A stretch of DNA of 64,000 nt from JAMWZF01 sp041628615 (GTDB lineage Bacteria; Pseudomonadota; Alphaproteobacteria; Rhodobacterales; Rhodobacteraceae), in assembly GCA_041628615.1 (NCBI GenBank), contig JBFKOW010000001.1, positions 1-64,000 of the forward strand, given 5' to 3'. A program made the position numbers and the translations under genes. Each line of letters begins with the position of its first letter. Positions within the stretch are counted from its first letter, which is position 1. The notes under the pieces are model-generated. The model did no database searches and had not been told where the DNA came from. It was given only the letters and a program-made list of their open reading frames with translations. Below are positions 9,445 through 19,042 of this stretch, piece after piece.

Positions 9445-9999
9445 ATGACCGTGCTGGACATGGATCGGGACACGGACGAGGCGTTGGCGGCCCGGGCCGC
9501 GGCGGGCGAGGCGGCGGCCTTCGCGGCCCTGCTCGAGCGCGTCTACGACCGGCTCTTCGCCTTCGCCTTCCGGCTCACCGGCAGCCGCGCCGAGGCCGAG
9601 GACCTGACCCAGGACATCTGCGCCGCGCTGCCCACCAAGCTGGCCCGCTTCGACGGCCGCGCGAAGCTGACCACGTGGCTCTACCGGGTGGCGGTGAACG
9701 CCGCCCACGACCGCCGCCGCAGGCAGGCCGCCCACGGCCGCGCCGCCGCCGGCTGGGGCGACTGGGAGATCGCCCGGCAGGCCGAGGCGGCCGAGGCGCG
9801 GGTCCGCGAAAGCTGGCTTCTCTGGGCGATGGCGGCGCTGCCCGACGACCTGCGCGACACCCTCGCGCTGGTCCTCGACGACCTGACCCACGCCGAGGCG
9901 GGGGCGATCCTCGGCGTCTCCGAGGGCACGATCTCGTGGCGCGTCTCCGAGGCCAGGAAACGCCTCCGCGCCCTGAAGGAACAGGAGGAAACGGCATGA
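9445..9999 (+). CDS. ECF-type RNA polymerase sigma factor
   Basis: 184 aa. Sigma region 2 (about 20-90, FRLTGSRAEAEDLTQDIC with the core-binding and -10 recognition helices) and region 4 (about 125-180, LTHAEAGAILGVSEGTISWR) are both clear; region 3 is absent, as in ECF factors. The ATG at 9445 is preferred to the in-frame TTG at 9424. Its TGA overlaps the ATG of the downstream VWA protein (ATGA at 9996-9999), so the two are translationally coupled and the partner is a candidate anti-sigma or output protein. Confidence 0.93.
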   Translation: MTVLDMDRDTDEALAARAAAGEAAAFAALLERVYDRLFAFAFRLTGSRAEAEDLTQDICAALPTKLARFDGRAKLTTWLYRVAVNAAHDRRRRQAAHGRAAAGWGDWEIARQAEAAEARVRESWLLWAMAALPDDLRDTLALVLDDLTHAEAGAILGVSEGTISWRVSEARKRLRALKEQEETA

Positions 10000-12035
10000 C
10001 CCGTGACCCCGATCTCGACGACCTGAAGGCGGCGCTGGACGCCGCCACCCCGGCGCCCGACTCCGGCCGCAAGGCGGCGAACCTCGCGCTGGCGCGGGAA
10101 AATTTCGCGGCGCTCCAAGGATCGCGGGAGATGGCGCGTCCCATGTCCAGTTCGGCCGGAAACGGCCCCTGGACAAGGATCAGACGGATGTTCGCTTCGA
10201 TGACCTCCCGTGGCGCATTGGCCACCACCACCGCCCTCGTCGCCTGCGGGTTCCTGTTTCTCACCCCGCAGGGGCAGGACCTGCTGACCCCGCCGGACCC
10301 GGTCGGCGAACCCGAGCCGCTGCCGGCCGTCCTTCCCGAACCGCAGCCGCTGGCCCCGGTCCTCGACGCCGACGACCGCGCCGCGCCGGTCGGGAACGAG
10401 GTCCGGCTGGCCCCGGCCGAGCTTGCGGATGGCGCCGCGGATGCCCTGCGCGAGGAACCGGCCCCCGCGCCGTCCGCCGCCTTGCCCCGTTTGTCGCGCG
10501 AGATCGCTCCCCGGATCGTCGCGCCGCGGGCCGCGCCCGGGCAGAACGCCAGCCCCGATGCGCTGCTGGGCGGCGGCGTGGCATCGCTGGCCGAGCCGCC
10601 GGTCGCGCGCCTTTACGATCCCGGCACCGAGAGCTTCGCCACCGCCGAGGACAACCCGGTGAAGGTCACCGCCGAGGACCCGGTCTCGACCTTCTCGATC
10701 GACGTCGACACGGCCTCCTACGCGGTGGTCCGGTCCTCGCTGATGCGCGGGCAACTGCCGCCGCGCGATGCGGTGCGGATCGAGGAGATGGTGAACTACT
10801 TCCCCTACGACTACCCCGCGCCGGAGGCGGGCGAGGCGCCGTTCCGGGCCACGCTTGGGGTGATGCAGACGCCGTGGAACCCCGGCACCCGGATCGTCCA
10901 TATCGGCCTGCAGGGCACCCTGCCGGCGGTCGAGGACCGGCCGCCGCTGAACCTCGTCTTCCTGATCGACACCTCCGGGTCGATGGACGACCCGGCCAAG
11001 CTGCCGCTGCTGATCCAGTCCTTCCGCCTGATGCTGCCCGAATTGCGGCCCGACGACGAGGTGGCCATCGTCACCTACGCGGGCAGCGCGGGGCTTGTCC
11101 TGCCGCCCACCGCCGCCGCCGACCGCGCCGCCATCGAGGCCGCGCTGGCGGGTTTGCGGGCCGGCGGGTCGACCAACGGGCAGGGCGGACTGGAACAGGC
11201 CTACGCGGTGGCCGAGGGCATGGCCGCCGGGGGCGAGATCGGCCGCGTGATCCTGGCCACCGACGGCGACTTCAACGTCGGCCTGTCGGACCCTTCCGGG
11301 CTCGAGGACTACATCGCCGGCAAGCGCGAGACCGGCACCTACCTGTCGGTTCTGGGCTTCGGCCGGGGCAACCTGCAGGACGCCACGATGCAGGCGCTGG
11401 CCCAGAGCGGCAACGGCACCGCCGCCTATATCGACACGCTGTCCGAGGCCCGGAAGGTGCTTGTCGACCAGCTGACCGGGGCGCTGTTCCCGATCGCCGA
11501 CGACGTGAAGGTGCAGGTCGAGTTCAACCCGGCGGAAGTGGCCGAATACCGGCTGATCGGCTACGAGACCCGCGCCCTGCGGCGGGAGGACTTCAACAAC
11601 GACGCGGTGGACGCGGGCGAACTAGGCGCCGGCCATTCGGTCACCGCGCTCTACGAGGTCACGCCGGTCGGATCGCCCGCCCGGCTGACCGACCCGCTGC
11701 GCTACGGTGCGTCCGGGACGGCGGCGGACGCCGGCGAGGCGGGCGAAGGCAACGGCGAACTGGGCTTCCTCAAGCTGCGCTACAAGGCGCCGGGGGCCGA
11801 GGACTCGGTGCTGGTCGAGACCCCGATCACCGCCGGCCTGCCCGCCGGAAACGAGGCGCGCTTCGCCACCGCCATCGCCGGGTTCGGCCAGCTTCTGCGG
11901 GGCGCGACCTACCTCGGCGACTGGGGCTGGGACGAGGCCATCGCGCTCGCCGCCGAGACCCGCGGCGCCGATCCCTACGGCTACCGCGGCGAGGCGGTGC
12001 AGCTGATGCGGCTGGCGCAGAGCCTGTCGCGCTGA
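9996..12035 (+). CDS. VWA-domain membrane protein (YfbK-like) coupled to the ECF sigma factor
   Basis: 679 aa. Short cytosolic N-terminus (1-65), one membrane segment around 72-90 (ALATTTALVACGFLFL), a Pro/Glu-rich linker, the vWF_A-type N-terminal domain (about 200-300, STFSIDVDTASYAVVRSSL), a VWA domain with MIDAS motif DTSGSM near residue 325 and Asp in TDGDFNVG, and a C-terminal DUF3520-like region ending in a short helix. The layout matches YfbK-type proteins. AGGAGG lies 8 bases before the ATG. The N-terminal cytosolic segment followed by a membrane anchor, in an operon with an ECF sigma gene, resembles an anti-sigma arrangement; that role is inferred, not shown. Confidence 0.9.
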   Translation: MTRDPDLDDLKAALDAATPAPDSGRKAANLALARENFAALQGSREMARPMSSSAGNGPWTRIRRMFASMTSRGALATTTALVACGFLFLTPQGQDLLTPPDPVGEPEPLPAVLPEPQPLAPVLDADDRAAPVGNEVRLAPAELADGAADALREEPAPAPSAALPRLSREIAPRIVAPRAAPGQNASPDALLGGGVASLAEPPVARLYDPGTESFATAEDNPVKVTAEDPVSTFSIDVDTASYAVVRSSLMRGQLPPRDAVRIEEMVNYFPYDYPAPEAGEAPFRATLGVMQTPWNPGTRIVHIGLQGTLPAVEDRPPLNLVFLIDTSGSMDDPAKLPLLIQSFRLMLPELRPDDEVAIVTYAGSAGLVLPPTAAADRAAIEAALAGLRAGGSTNGQGGLEQAYAVAEGMAAGGEIGRVILATDGDFNVGLSDPSGLEDYIAGKRETGTYLSVLGFGRGNLQDATMQALAQSGNGTAAYIDTLSEARKVLVDQLTGALFPIADDVKVQVEFNPAEVAEYRLIGYETRALRREDFNNDAVDAGELGAGHSVTALYEVTPVGSPARLTDPLRYGASGTAADAGEAGEGNGELGFLKLRYKAPGAEDSVLVETPITAGLPAGNEARFATAIAGFGQLLRGATYLGDWGWDEAIALAAETRGADPYGYRGEAVQLMRLAQSLSR

Positions 12036-12268
12036 CCGGCCCCGCCCGTGCCGCGGCCGCCCGCCCCCTCCCGGCGGGCGGTTCCGCCTGCCGGACCAGC
12101 GGTGGGGCGGGCCCCTTCGGCGGGAAAGCCCGACAAATCACACACCCCGACTCGGCGACCGTTGGGCGCGCCTCCGGTCGATGACGATCTCGCCGTCCGT
12201 CCCAACCAGTCCGCCCGACGGTCGTTGGATTGCCGCGACCCCGAGACGAGGCGGGGACCTGTCACCGC

Positions 12269-13045
12269 TCAGGGCCGGCCGCGCCCCACCCGTCGCAGCC
12301 GCCAGAGAACCGCGGCGCTGACCGCGCCCAGCGGCGCGGGCCGGGCGGCGCGGATCATCGCGCGGGCGAAGGCGTCGGCCTCGGCCTCCTGCTCGGGGAC
12401 ATGCCCCCCGTCGACATGACCCGCCGCATGGTGGCCGACCTCGCGATAGAAGGCGTATTCGGCATCGAGCCGCCGCAACCAGAGTCGCCAGCCCCGCGCC
12501 CGGCCGGGTGGCCAGGTCAGCACGATCCCCGACAGCCGCAGGTCGTAGCAGCCGAGGTAGTCCAGTTCCGGCAGCCGGGCGATCACGTCGATCCGGGTCA
12601 CCCCGTCGAGCGCCAGCCCCGGCGTCACCGCCCAGCGCAGGAGGCTCGCGATGACCGCCGAAGGGTCCGCGATATCGGGCGAGACGTGGACCGGCACGCC
12701 CGGCCCGACCGTCGCCAGCGGCCGCTCGCCGCGCCGCCGGGCCAGCAGGTCCACCGTGCGCCGATGCGCCGGGTGCAGGCGCGCGGCGCGCAACCGGGCG
12801 ATTTCGGCGGCGAAGGCGGACCGGTCCAGCGCGTCGAGCAGCGCCAGCAGCACGGCGAGGTAGCGCGCCCCCGGCCCGCGCGGCGGCTCGGCCCAGGCCG
12901 GCGAGACCAGCACCTCGCGCACCTCGGGGACCGCCGCCGCCGGTTCGGCCACGAGCCCCCGCCACGCCTCGCGGACGGTGGCGACGTGATCGGTGGCGAC
13001 CCCGCGCAGAAGACGCTGGATCAGGGGGCGGACATCCCGGTGCAT
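12269..13045 (-). CDS. Hypothetical protein with a degenerate zincin-like motif
   Basis: 258 aa, no signal peptide. N-terminal half is alpha-helical and Arg/Ala-rich; the C-terminal third holds FYREVGHHAAGH (about residues 200-211) followed by EQEAEADAFARAM. This resembles HExxH metallopeptidases with a downstream E-x-E-A-D-x-F-A helix, but the first His of HExxH is Arg here (REVGH). It may be an inactive relative or use the neighbouring His residues. No Shine-Dalgarno site is visible; GATACC lies 6 bases before the ATG. Function unknown. The 233 bases between the VWA gene and this gene's stop hold nothing I can recognise. Confidence 0.7.
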   Translation of the reverse strand: MHRDVRPLIQRLLRGVATDHVATVREAWRGLVAEPAAAVPEVREVLVSPAWAEPPRGPGARYLAVLLALLDALDRSAFAAEIARLRAARLHPAHRRTVDLLARRRGERPLATVGPGVPVHVSPDIADPSAVIASLLRWAVTPGLALDGVTRIDVIARLPELDYLGCYDLRLSGIVLTWPPGRARGWRLWLRRLDAEYAFYREVGHHAAGHVDGGHVPEQEAEADAFARAMIRAARPAPLGAVSAAVLWRLRRVGRGRP

Positions 13046-13105
13046 CGGGCGGGTATCACAGGGATTTCAGGTGCTTTTCGGGCCGCAATGCGGCGCCATG
13101 CCGGA

Positions 13106-13789
13106 TCAGGGCCCTGCGCCATGGGCGGCGCGGAAATCGCGCAGGGTCTTGCCGCGCTCGTCGCGGAACCGGCCGGCTTCGGTCATGCCGCGGATCCGGT
13201 CGAGCCGGAACATGCGGAAATCCCCGCGCAGCTCGCACCAGGCCGCGAGGGTCCAGACCTTGCCCCAGAACAGCAGCGCCAGCGGCCGGACGCTGCGCCG
13301 GGTCTCGGCCCCGGCTTCGTCGGCATAGTCGAGCAACAGCCGGGTCCGGGTCTCGGCGGCGGCCTCGGCCCGGTCGATCCGGACGCGCACCGCGGCGCTC
13401 AGGTACTCCGTGACGAAGGCGTGGACCGGCACCGCCGCGGCGCGGTCGCGGGCGCTTTCGGGCAGCACCGCGGCGATCTTGACCAGCGCCTCCTCGGCAG
13501 CGCCGGCCATCGCCGCCCCGCCCCAGGCCCGGACCAGCCGGGCGCCGGCGACCAAGGCCACGATCTCGTCCGCCGTGAACATCAGCGGCGGCAGGTCGTA
13601 GCCGCTGCGCATCAGGTAGCCGACACCCGCCGCGCCCTCGATCGGCACGCCCGAGCCGATCAGGTCGGCCACGTCCCGGTAGATCGTCCGGGGCGTGACC
13701 TCCAGCTTCTCGGCCAGTTGCGCCGCGGTGACCAGCCGCCCGCCGCGCAGGTGCTGCACGATCCGGAACAGGCGGTCGGCGCGGCGCAT
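13106..13789 (-). CDS. YafY-type HTH/WYL-domain transcriptional regulator
   Basis: 227 aa from the ATG at 13789. N-terminal HTH_11-type helix-turn-helix (MRRADRLFRIVQHL; TAAQLAEKLEVTPRTIYRDV) and a C-terminal WYL-like domain (FWGKVWTLAAWCELRGDFRM). WYL regulators often sense small ligands or nucleotides. It begins 4 bases after the stop of the VOC-protein gene, so the two form an operon; YafY regulators are commonly paired with glyoxalase-like genes. A longer frame to 13849 would overlap the VOC gene and is not supported. Confidence 0.9.
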   Translation of the reverse strand: MRRADRLFRIVQHLRGGRLVTAAQLAEKLEVTPRTIYRDVADLIGSGVPIEGAAGVGYLMRSGYDLPPLMFTADEIVALVAGARLVRAWGGAAMAGAAEEALVKIAAVLPESARDRAAAVPVHAFVTEYLSAAVRVRIDRAEAAAETRTRLLLDYADEAGAETRRSVRPLALLFWGKVWTLAAWCELRGDFRMFRLDRIRGMTEAGRFRDERGKTLRDFRAAHGAGP

Positions 13790-13793
13790 CCGG

Positions 13794-14150
13794 TCAGGCG
13801 GCGTTCGGCTGGAACAAGCCGATCGAGTTGCCGTCCGGGTCGGTGGCATACTGGAACCGGCCCGGCGGGATCGCGACGACGGGGCCGACGACCGTGCCGC
13901 CCGCGGCGGCGCAGCGCCCGGCGGCGGCCTCGACCGAATCGGGGACCATCAGGTGGATCGTCGCGCCGGCCGCCGGCTTGCCGGGATAGAGATGGCCGCC
14001 GACGGTCTGTTCGTCGCCGTCGAAAGTGGCGATCTCGTTGGGTCCGCCGTCGGTGATCGTCATCTTCCAGCCGAACACTTCGGCGTAGAAGTCACAGGAT
14101 CGGGCAAGATCGGTGACCGGGATCTCGGTCCAGACGACGATGGGCTTCAT
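13794..14150 (-). CDS. VOC (glyoxalase/bleomycin-resistance) family protein
   Basis: 118 aa. Two betaalphabetabetabeta-type halves are seen: VVWTEIPVTDLARSCDFYAE at the N-terminus and FQYATDPDGNSIGLFQP at the C-terminus. Metal ligands are not certain, so enzyme activity is unknown. ATG 14150 is supported by GAGGAGA upstream. First gene of a two-gene unit with the YafY-type regulator. Confidence 0.88.
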   Translation of the reverse strand: MKPIVVWTEIPVTDLARSCDFYAEVFGWKMTITDGGPNEIATFDGDEQTVGGHLYPGKPAAGATIHLMVPDSVEAAAGRCAAAGGTVVGPVVAIPPGRFQYATDPDGNSIGLFQPNAA

Positions 14151-14228
14151 GGGGCTCTCCTCGGGTTGCAGGCTATCAGCCCGACCCTTGTCGCACACCC
14201 CTCCTGACAGGGTCCTGTCAGCAGTCCG

Positions 14229-14996
14229 TCAGCCGCGGGACAACCACGAGAGCCCGTCCTCGGTCGGCCCGTCCGGCCGGTATTCGGCGCTGACCCATCC
14301 GTCATAGCCGGCCCGGTCGATCCGGTCGAACATCGCCGGGAAATCGAGCGCGCCGCTGCCCGGCGCGCCCCGGCCGGGAGTGTCGGCGAACTGGACATGG
14401 GTGACAGCGGCGTTCACCCGGTCCCAGGTCGCCACCGCGTCGCCGGTGATCCGGGCCGCGTGGTAGACGTCGAACTGCAGGCCCAGCCGGTCCGGCGCGG
14501 CGCCGACCGCGCCCAGCACCTCGATCGCGGTGTCGAAATCGTGCAGGAAGTAGCCCGGCATGTCGTGCCGGTTGATCGGCTCGATGGTCAGCGGCAGGCC
14601 GTCGGCCTCGTCCACCGCCCAGCGCAGGTTGTCGACGAAGACGGCGCGGGCCCCGGGCCCCTCGGCTGCGCCGGCCATCACGTGGATCCGCTCGGCCTTC
14701 AGCGTGCGGGCGTAGCGCAGCGCCCGGCGGAACGCCGACCGGAAGCGTCCGGCCTCGGCTTCCACGGCGGCGAAGCCGCGCGGTCCGTCCGGGTCGATGT
14801 AGTTGGGCGGCGGGCAGTTGATCAGCGCCAGCGGCATGTCGTGCGCCAGGAGCGCGCCGCGGAGGGCGGCGGCGTCGCCGTCGTAAGGGAACAGGATCTC
14901 CACCGCCTCGAACCCGGTGCGGCGCGCCGCGCCGACCCGTTCGGGCAGGTCGAGATCGGTGAACAGGTAGGTCAGGTTGGCGCAGAAACGGGGCAT
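14229..14996 (-). CDS. hyi: Hydroxypyruvate isomerase family TIM-barrel protein
   Basis: 255 aa, xylose-isomerase-like TIM barrel of the Hyi/OtnI type: FCANLTYLFTDLDLPERV at the N-terminus, LTIEPINRHDMPGYF (metal-binding Glu), LGLQFDVYHAARITGD and HVQFADTPGRG near the C-terminus, YDGWVSAEYRP at the end. Hyi interconverts hydroxypyruvate and tartronate semialdehyde; related OtnI enzymes act on oxo-tetronates, so the exact substrate is open. Stands alone. No Shine-Dalgarno is apparent; TAAGAC lies 6 bases before the ATG. Confidence 0.88.
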   Translation of the reverse strand: MPRFCANLTYLFTDLDLPERVGAARRTGFEAVEILFPYDGDAAALRGALLAHDMPLALINCPPPNYIDPDGPRGFAAVEAEAGRFRSAFRRALRYARTLKAERIHVMAGAAEGPGARAVFVDNLRWAVDEADGLPLTIEPINRHDMPGYFLHDFDTAIEVLGAVGAAPDRLGLQFDVYHAARITGDAVATWDRVNAAVTHVQFADTPGRGAPGSGALDFPAMFDRIDRAGYDGWVSAEYRPDGPTEDGLSWLSRG

Positions 14997-15041
14997 GACG
15001 GCGTCTTACGGCGCTTCGCCGGCGGCGTCACGGGGGTCCGG

Positions 15042-15587
15042 TCAGGATGCGGCGGGACGCAGCGGCACCGGGCGGGACGGCTCCACCGCGGCGAACAGGC
15101 TGTCGAGGAAATAGGCCGACAGTTCGGCCCGGCCCGACAGCCCGGCCTTGCGGTAGAGGCCCTGGGCCTGCTGCCGGATCGTCGCTTCGGCGGTGTCGCG
15201 GGCCAGCGCGATCTCCTTCATCGAGGCGCCCTTGAGCAGGAGCTGGGCGATGTCGGCCTCGGCCGGGGTCAGGCCCCAGCGGCCGAATTCCTCGGCGATC
15301 GCCGCGCCCATCGCCGAGACCTCGCGCGCCCGGGCGGCGCGCCACGCCTCGCCCCGGGCCCCGGCCCGTTCGAGGTGGTCGCGCAGGGCGACGGACTCCT
15401 CGCGCAGCGCCTGCACCCGGAGCACGGACCACGCCACGGCGACGACCAGAGCCAGCAGGACGGCCTTCTCGGCGATGTCGGGCCCGATCTCGGCAAGGTC
15501 CCAGGGCTGCGGCTCGCGCGCGACGTCGAGCCCGCAGAGCAGGGCGAAGACGAGCGCCGGGACGGCGATGACGAGCGGTTTGCGCAT
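15042..15587 (-). CDS. Membrane-anchored LuxR/GerE-type regulator
   Basis: 181 aa. Two hydrophobic segments (about 3-20 and 42-60) precede a helical linker and a GerE helix-turn-helix: LTPAEADIAQLLLKGASMKE with IALARDTAEATIRQQAQGLYRKAGL. No receiver or autoinducer domain is present, so the DNA-binding part appears tethered to the inner membrane. ATG 15587 has AGGGGCCC upstream, a weak ribosome site. No operon partner; the secreted-protein gene 15762 is divergent from it. Confidence 0.82.
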   Translation of the reverse strand: MRKPLVIAVPALVFALLCGLDVAREPQPWDLAEIGPDIAEKAVLLALVVAVAWSVLRVQALREESVALRDHLERAGARGEAWRAARAREVSAMGAAIAEEFGRWGLTPAEADIAQLLLKGASMKEIALARDTAEATIRQQAQGLYRKAGLSGRAELSAYFLDSLFAAVEPSRPVPLRPAAS

Positions 15588-15761
15588 GGGCCCCTCCGCG
15601 ACGGACGCAGGCCCCCGAAGGCTACGCCCCTGCGCCCCGCCGGTCCATCCCACGGATGGCGGATCGCCCGGCCTCCGGCATCGGTCGGATCGACGGGCCG
15701 CGCCGCCACGCCGAGGATCGGACCCGGCGCGCCCCGCGCCGTCCGACAGAGGAGTCCCGCC

Positions 15762-16505
15762 ATGCGACCACCCGTTGACGCCCCGGCCCTGCCTGCGCTT
15801 GCCGCCCTGATCGCCCTCCTCGGCGCGCCGCCGGCAGCCGCCGAGGACGTCCCCCTGCTGCCCGCCTTCGACCCCGCCGCCTTCGCCGCGCCCGGCGCCA
15901 ACCTGTGGATGCCGCTGGACCGCGGCCTGTCGCGGACCCTCTACGCGCTGGAGGACGGCGCGGTGGTCGAGACCAACCGCCTGACCAACCTCGGCGCCGG
16001 GCCGGTGATCCTCGGGGTCGCCACGGTGGCGGTGCTGGACGAGGCCTGGGAGGGCGAGCGGCTGGTGGAACGGACGCTCGACTACTTCGCCGCCGACGCC
16101 GCCGGCAACGTTTGGTACTTCGGCGAGGACGTGACCAATTTCCGCTACGACGCCGCCGGCCGGCTGACCGGCACCGACGACGCCAGCGCCTGGCGCGCGG
16201 GCGAGAACGGCGCGCTGCCCGGCATCGTCATGCCCGCGGCCCCCGTCCCCGGCAGCCCGGTCCTCCAGGAACATGCCCCGGCGGAGGCGGCGATGGACTG
16301 GGGCGCGGTGGTGGCGGTGGGCCTGACCCTCGACACGCCCGCCGGCCGCTTCGCCGACGTGGTGCAGATCCGCGAGGGCAGCACCGCCGAACCCGACCTG
16401 CGCGAGTTCAAGTTCCACGCCCCCGGCATCGGGCTGATCCGCGCCGAGGAGGACCTCGACGAGGACTTCGAGGACCCGGAACTGGTGTTCGAGATCGGCC
16501 GCTAG
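15762..16505 (+). CDS. Secreted protein of unknown function
   Basis: 247 aa with a Sec signal peptide (hydrophobic stretch about 10-27, cleavage near PAAAEDV). The mature part is rich in Asp/Glu and predicted beta structure (LDYFAADAAGNVWYFGEDV; DLREFKFHAPGIGLI) and repeats acidic residues at the end. I recognise no named family. GAGGAG lies upstream of the ATG. Its TAG and the stop of the convergent DUF1285 gene share the palindrome CTAG (16502-16505). Confidence 0.75.
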   Translation: MRPPVDAPALPALAALIALLGAPPAAAEDVPLLPAFDPAAFAAPGANLWMPLDRGLSRTLYALEDGAVVETNRLTNLGAGPVILGVATVAVLDEAWEGERLVERTLDYFAADAAGNVWYFGEDVTNFRYDAAGRLTGTDDASAWRAGENGALPGIVMPAAPVPGSPVLQEHAPAEAAMDWGAVVAVGLTLDTPAGRFADVVQIREGSTAEPDLREFKFHAPGIGLIRAEEDLDEDFEDPELVFEIGR

Positions 16506-17089
16506 GGCAGTTCGCTGGCCGGGATGATCGGGAAGAATTCCCCCGCGGAGCGGACGCCGAACCAGTCGGTCCCATCGTGGGCGGCGACCTCGCCCCGCTC
16601 CACCAGCCGATAGAACGACTTTCGGTCGATCAGCGCCCAGAGGTTGCGGCGGATCAGGATGTAGGGGGCCGGTTCGCCCGTCTCCGGATCGCGCTTGACC
16701 TCGATCGGGTGGTCCGGCCCGGCCAGCGCCCGGTCGCCGACGTTGGTGACGAAGGCCAGCCCGTCGCCCTCGGGCTCGAAGTCCACGGCGACGAAGGGCG
16801 CGTCGTCGACGGTGATTCCCACCTTCTCGACCGGGGTGACGAGGAAGTAGTCGTCGCCGTCGCGGCGCAGGATGGTCGAGAACAGCCGCACCAGTTCCGG
16901 CCGGCCGATCGGGGTGCCGAGGTAGAACCAGGTGCCATCCCGGGCGATCCGCATGTCCAAATCGCCGCAGAACGGCGGATTCCACGTCTCCACCGGCGGC
17001 AGGCCGCGCGTCTTCGCGGCGCGGGCGGCGGTGGCGAGGCTTTCGGCGTCCGGTGTCACGATCTTTTGTGCAACCACGGTTTTTGCCAT
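16502..17089 (-). CDS. DUF1285 family protein
   Basis: 195 aa. Contains the family pattern PPFCGDLDMRIARDGTWFY followed by GRPELVRLFSTILRRDGD and PYILIRRNLWALIDRKSFY. Cytosolic, function unknown. ATG 17089 (MAKTVV) is the likely start; a longer reading through MLPDYG would reach into the promoter shared with moxR. Divergent from the MoxR operon across 61 bases. Confidence 0.88.
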   Translation of the reverse strand: MAKTVVAQKIVTPDAESLATAARAAKTRGLPPVETWNPPFCGDLDMRIARDGTWFYLGTPIGRPELVRLFSTILRRDGDDYFLVTPVEKVGITVDDAPFVAVDFEPEGDGLAFVTNVGDRALAGPDHPIEVKRDPETGEPAPYILIRRNLWALIDRKSFYRLVERGEVAAHDGTDWFGVRSAGEFFPIIPASELP

Positions 17090-17150
17090 TGGGGCGGTTC
17101 GGGATATCTGTCCATAATCAGGCAGCATAGCGCGCGACAGGAGGAATGCC

Positions 17151-18154
<1,004 letters not shown>

Positions 18155-18158
<4 letters not shown>

Positions 18159-19042
18159 CCGCAAGCCCCGCCCTCACCGGACCGGACCTGCGCCGCGCGG
18201 CGCATGACCTCGCGGCGCCGTTCCCGCCGCTGCTGGCCGAGGCCGAGCACCTCGCCGCGACGGTGGTGCTGGGCGATCACGGCCGCCGACGGGCCGGGCT
18301 GGGCGATACCTTCTGGCAATACCGCCCGGCGCAGGACCACGACGAGGTCAAGGACATCGACTGGCGCCGCTCGGGCCGGTCCGACAGCCAGTTCGTCCGG
18401 CAGAAGGAATGGCAGATCGCGCAGACCGTGGTGTTCTGGGTCGACCGGGCCGCCTCGATGCGCTTCGCCTCCGACCCGCGGCTGCCGACCAAGGGCCACC
18501 GGGCGGCGGTGCTGTCGCTGGCGCTCGCGGCGCTGCTGCTGCGCGGCGGCGAGCGGGTCGGGCTGACCGCCCCGGCGTTGCACGCGGCGAGCAACCGGGG
18601 CCACCTGAACCGGATGGCCACCCTGATGACCGAGGCCGATCCGGCCGATTACGGCGCCCCCACCGCCGCCGGGATGCCGCACCATTCGCGCGCGGTGCTG
18701 GTGTCGGACTTCCTCGGCGACATGGCCCCGGCCGAGGCGGTGCTGGCGCGGGCCGCCGACCGCGGCGTGCGCGGCGTTCTGCTGCAGGTGCTCGACCCGC
18801 AGGAAGAGAGCTTTCCCTTCGACGGCCGCACGATCTTCGAATCGATGGGCGGCGGGCTGGTCCACGAGACCCGCAAGGCCAGCACCCTGCGCGACCGCTA
18901 CCGGCTGCGGCTGGCCGAGCGCAAGGACCGGCTCGACCGTCTGGCCCGCGAGGCCGGCTGGCAATTCACCACGCACCACACCGACCACAGCGCCTCGGCG
19001 GCGCTGCTCTGGGGCTACCAGGCGCTGGAGCGGCGGGTCTGA
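18155..19042 (+). CDS. DUF58 domain protein, MoxR partner
   Basis: 295 aa, GTG start overlapping the moxR stop (GTGA). Shows the DUF58 signature ([20 protein letters not shown]) followed by a VWA-like region ([13 protein letters not shown]). The MIDAS motif is degenerate (DRAAS rather than DxSxS). No membrane segment. Overlaps the next gene by one base (TGATG), so translation is coupled through the operon. Confidence 0.92.

Noticed and set aside
6538..10176. A 1212-codon open frame on the minus strand
   Set aside because: Antisense to the AraC, DUF2254 and sigma genes; Arg/Gly/Pro-rich composition typical of GC-rich shadow frames, without domains.
12138..12965. 275-codon minus-strand frame
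   Set aside because: Overlaps the zincin-like gene in another frame; Ala/Arg-rich without motif.
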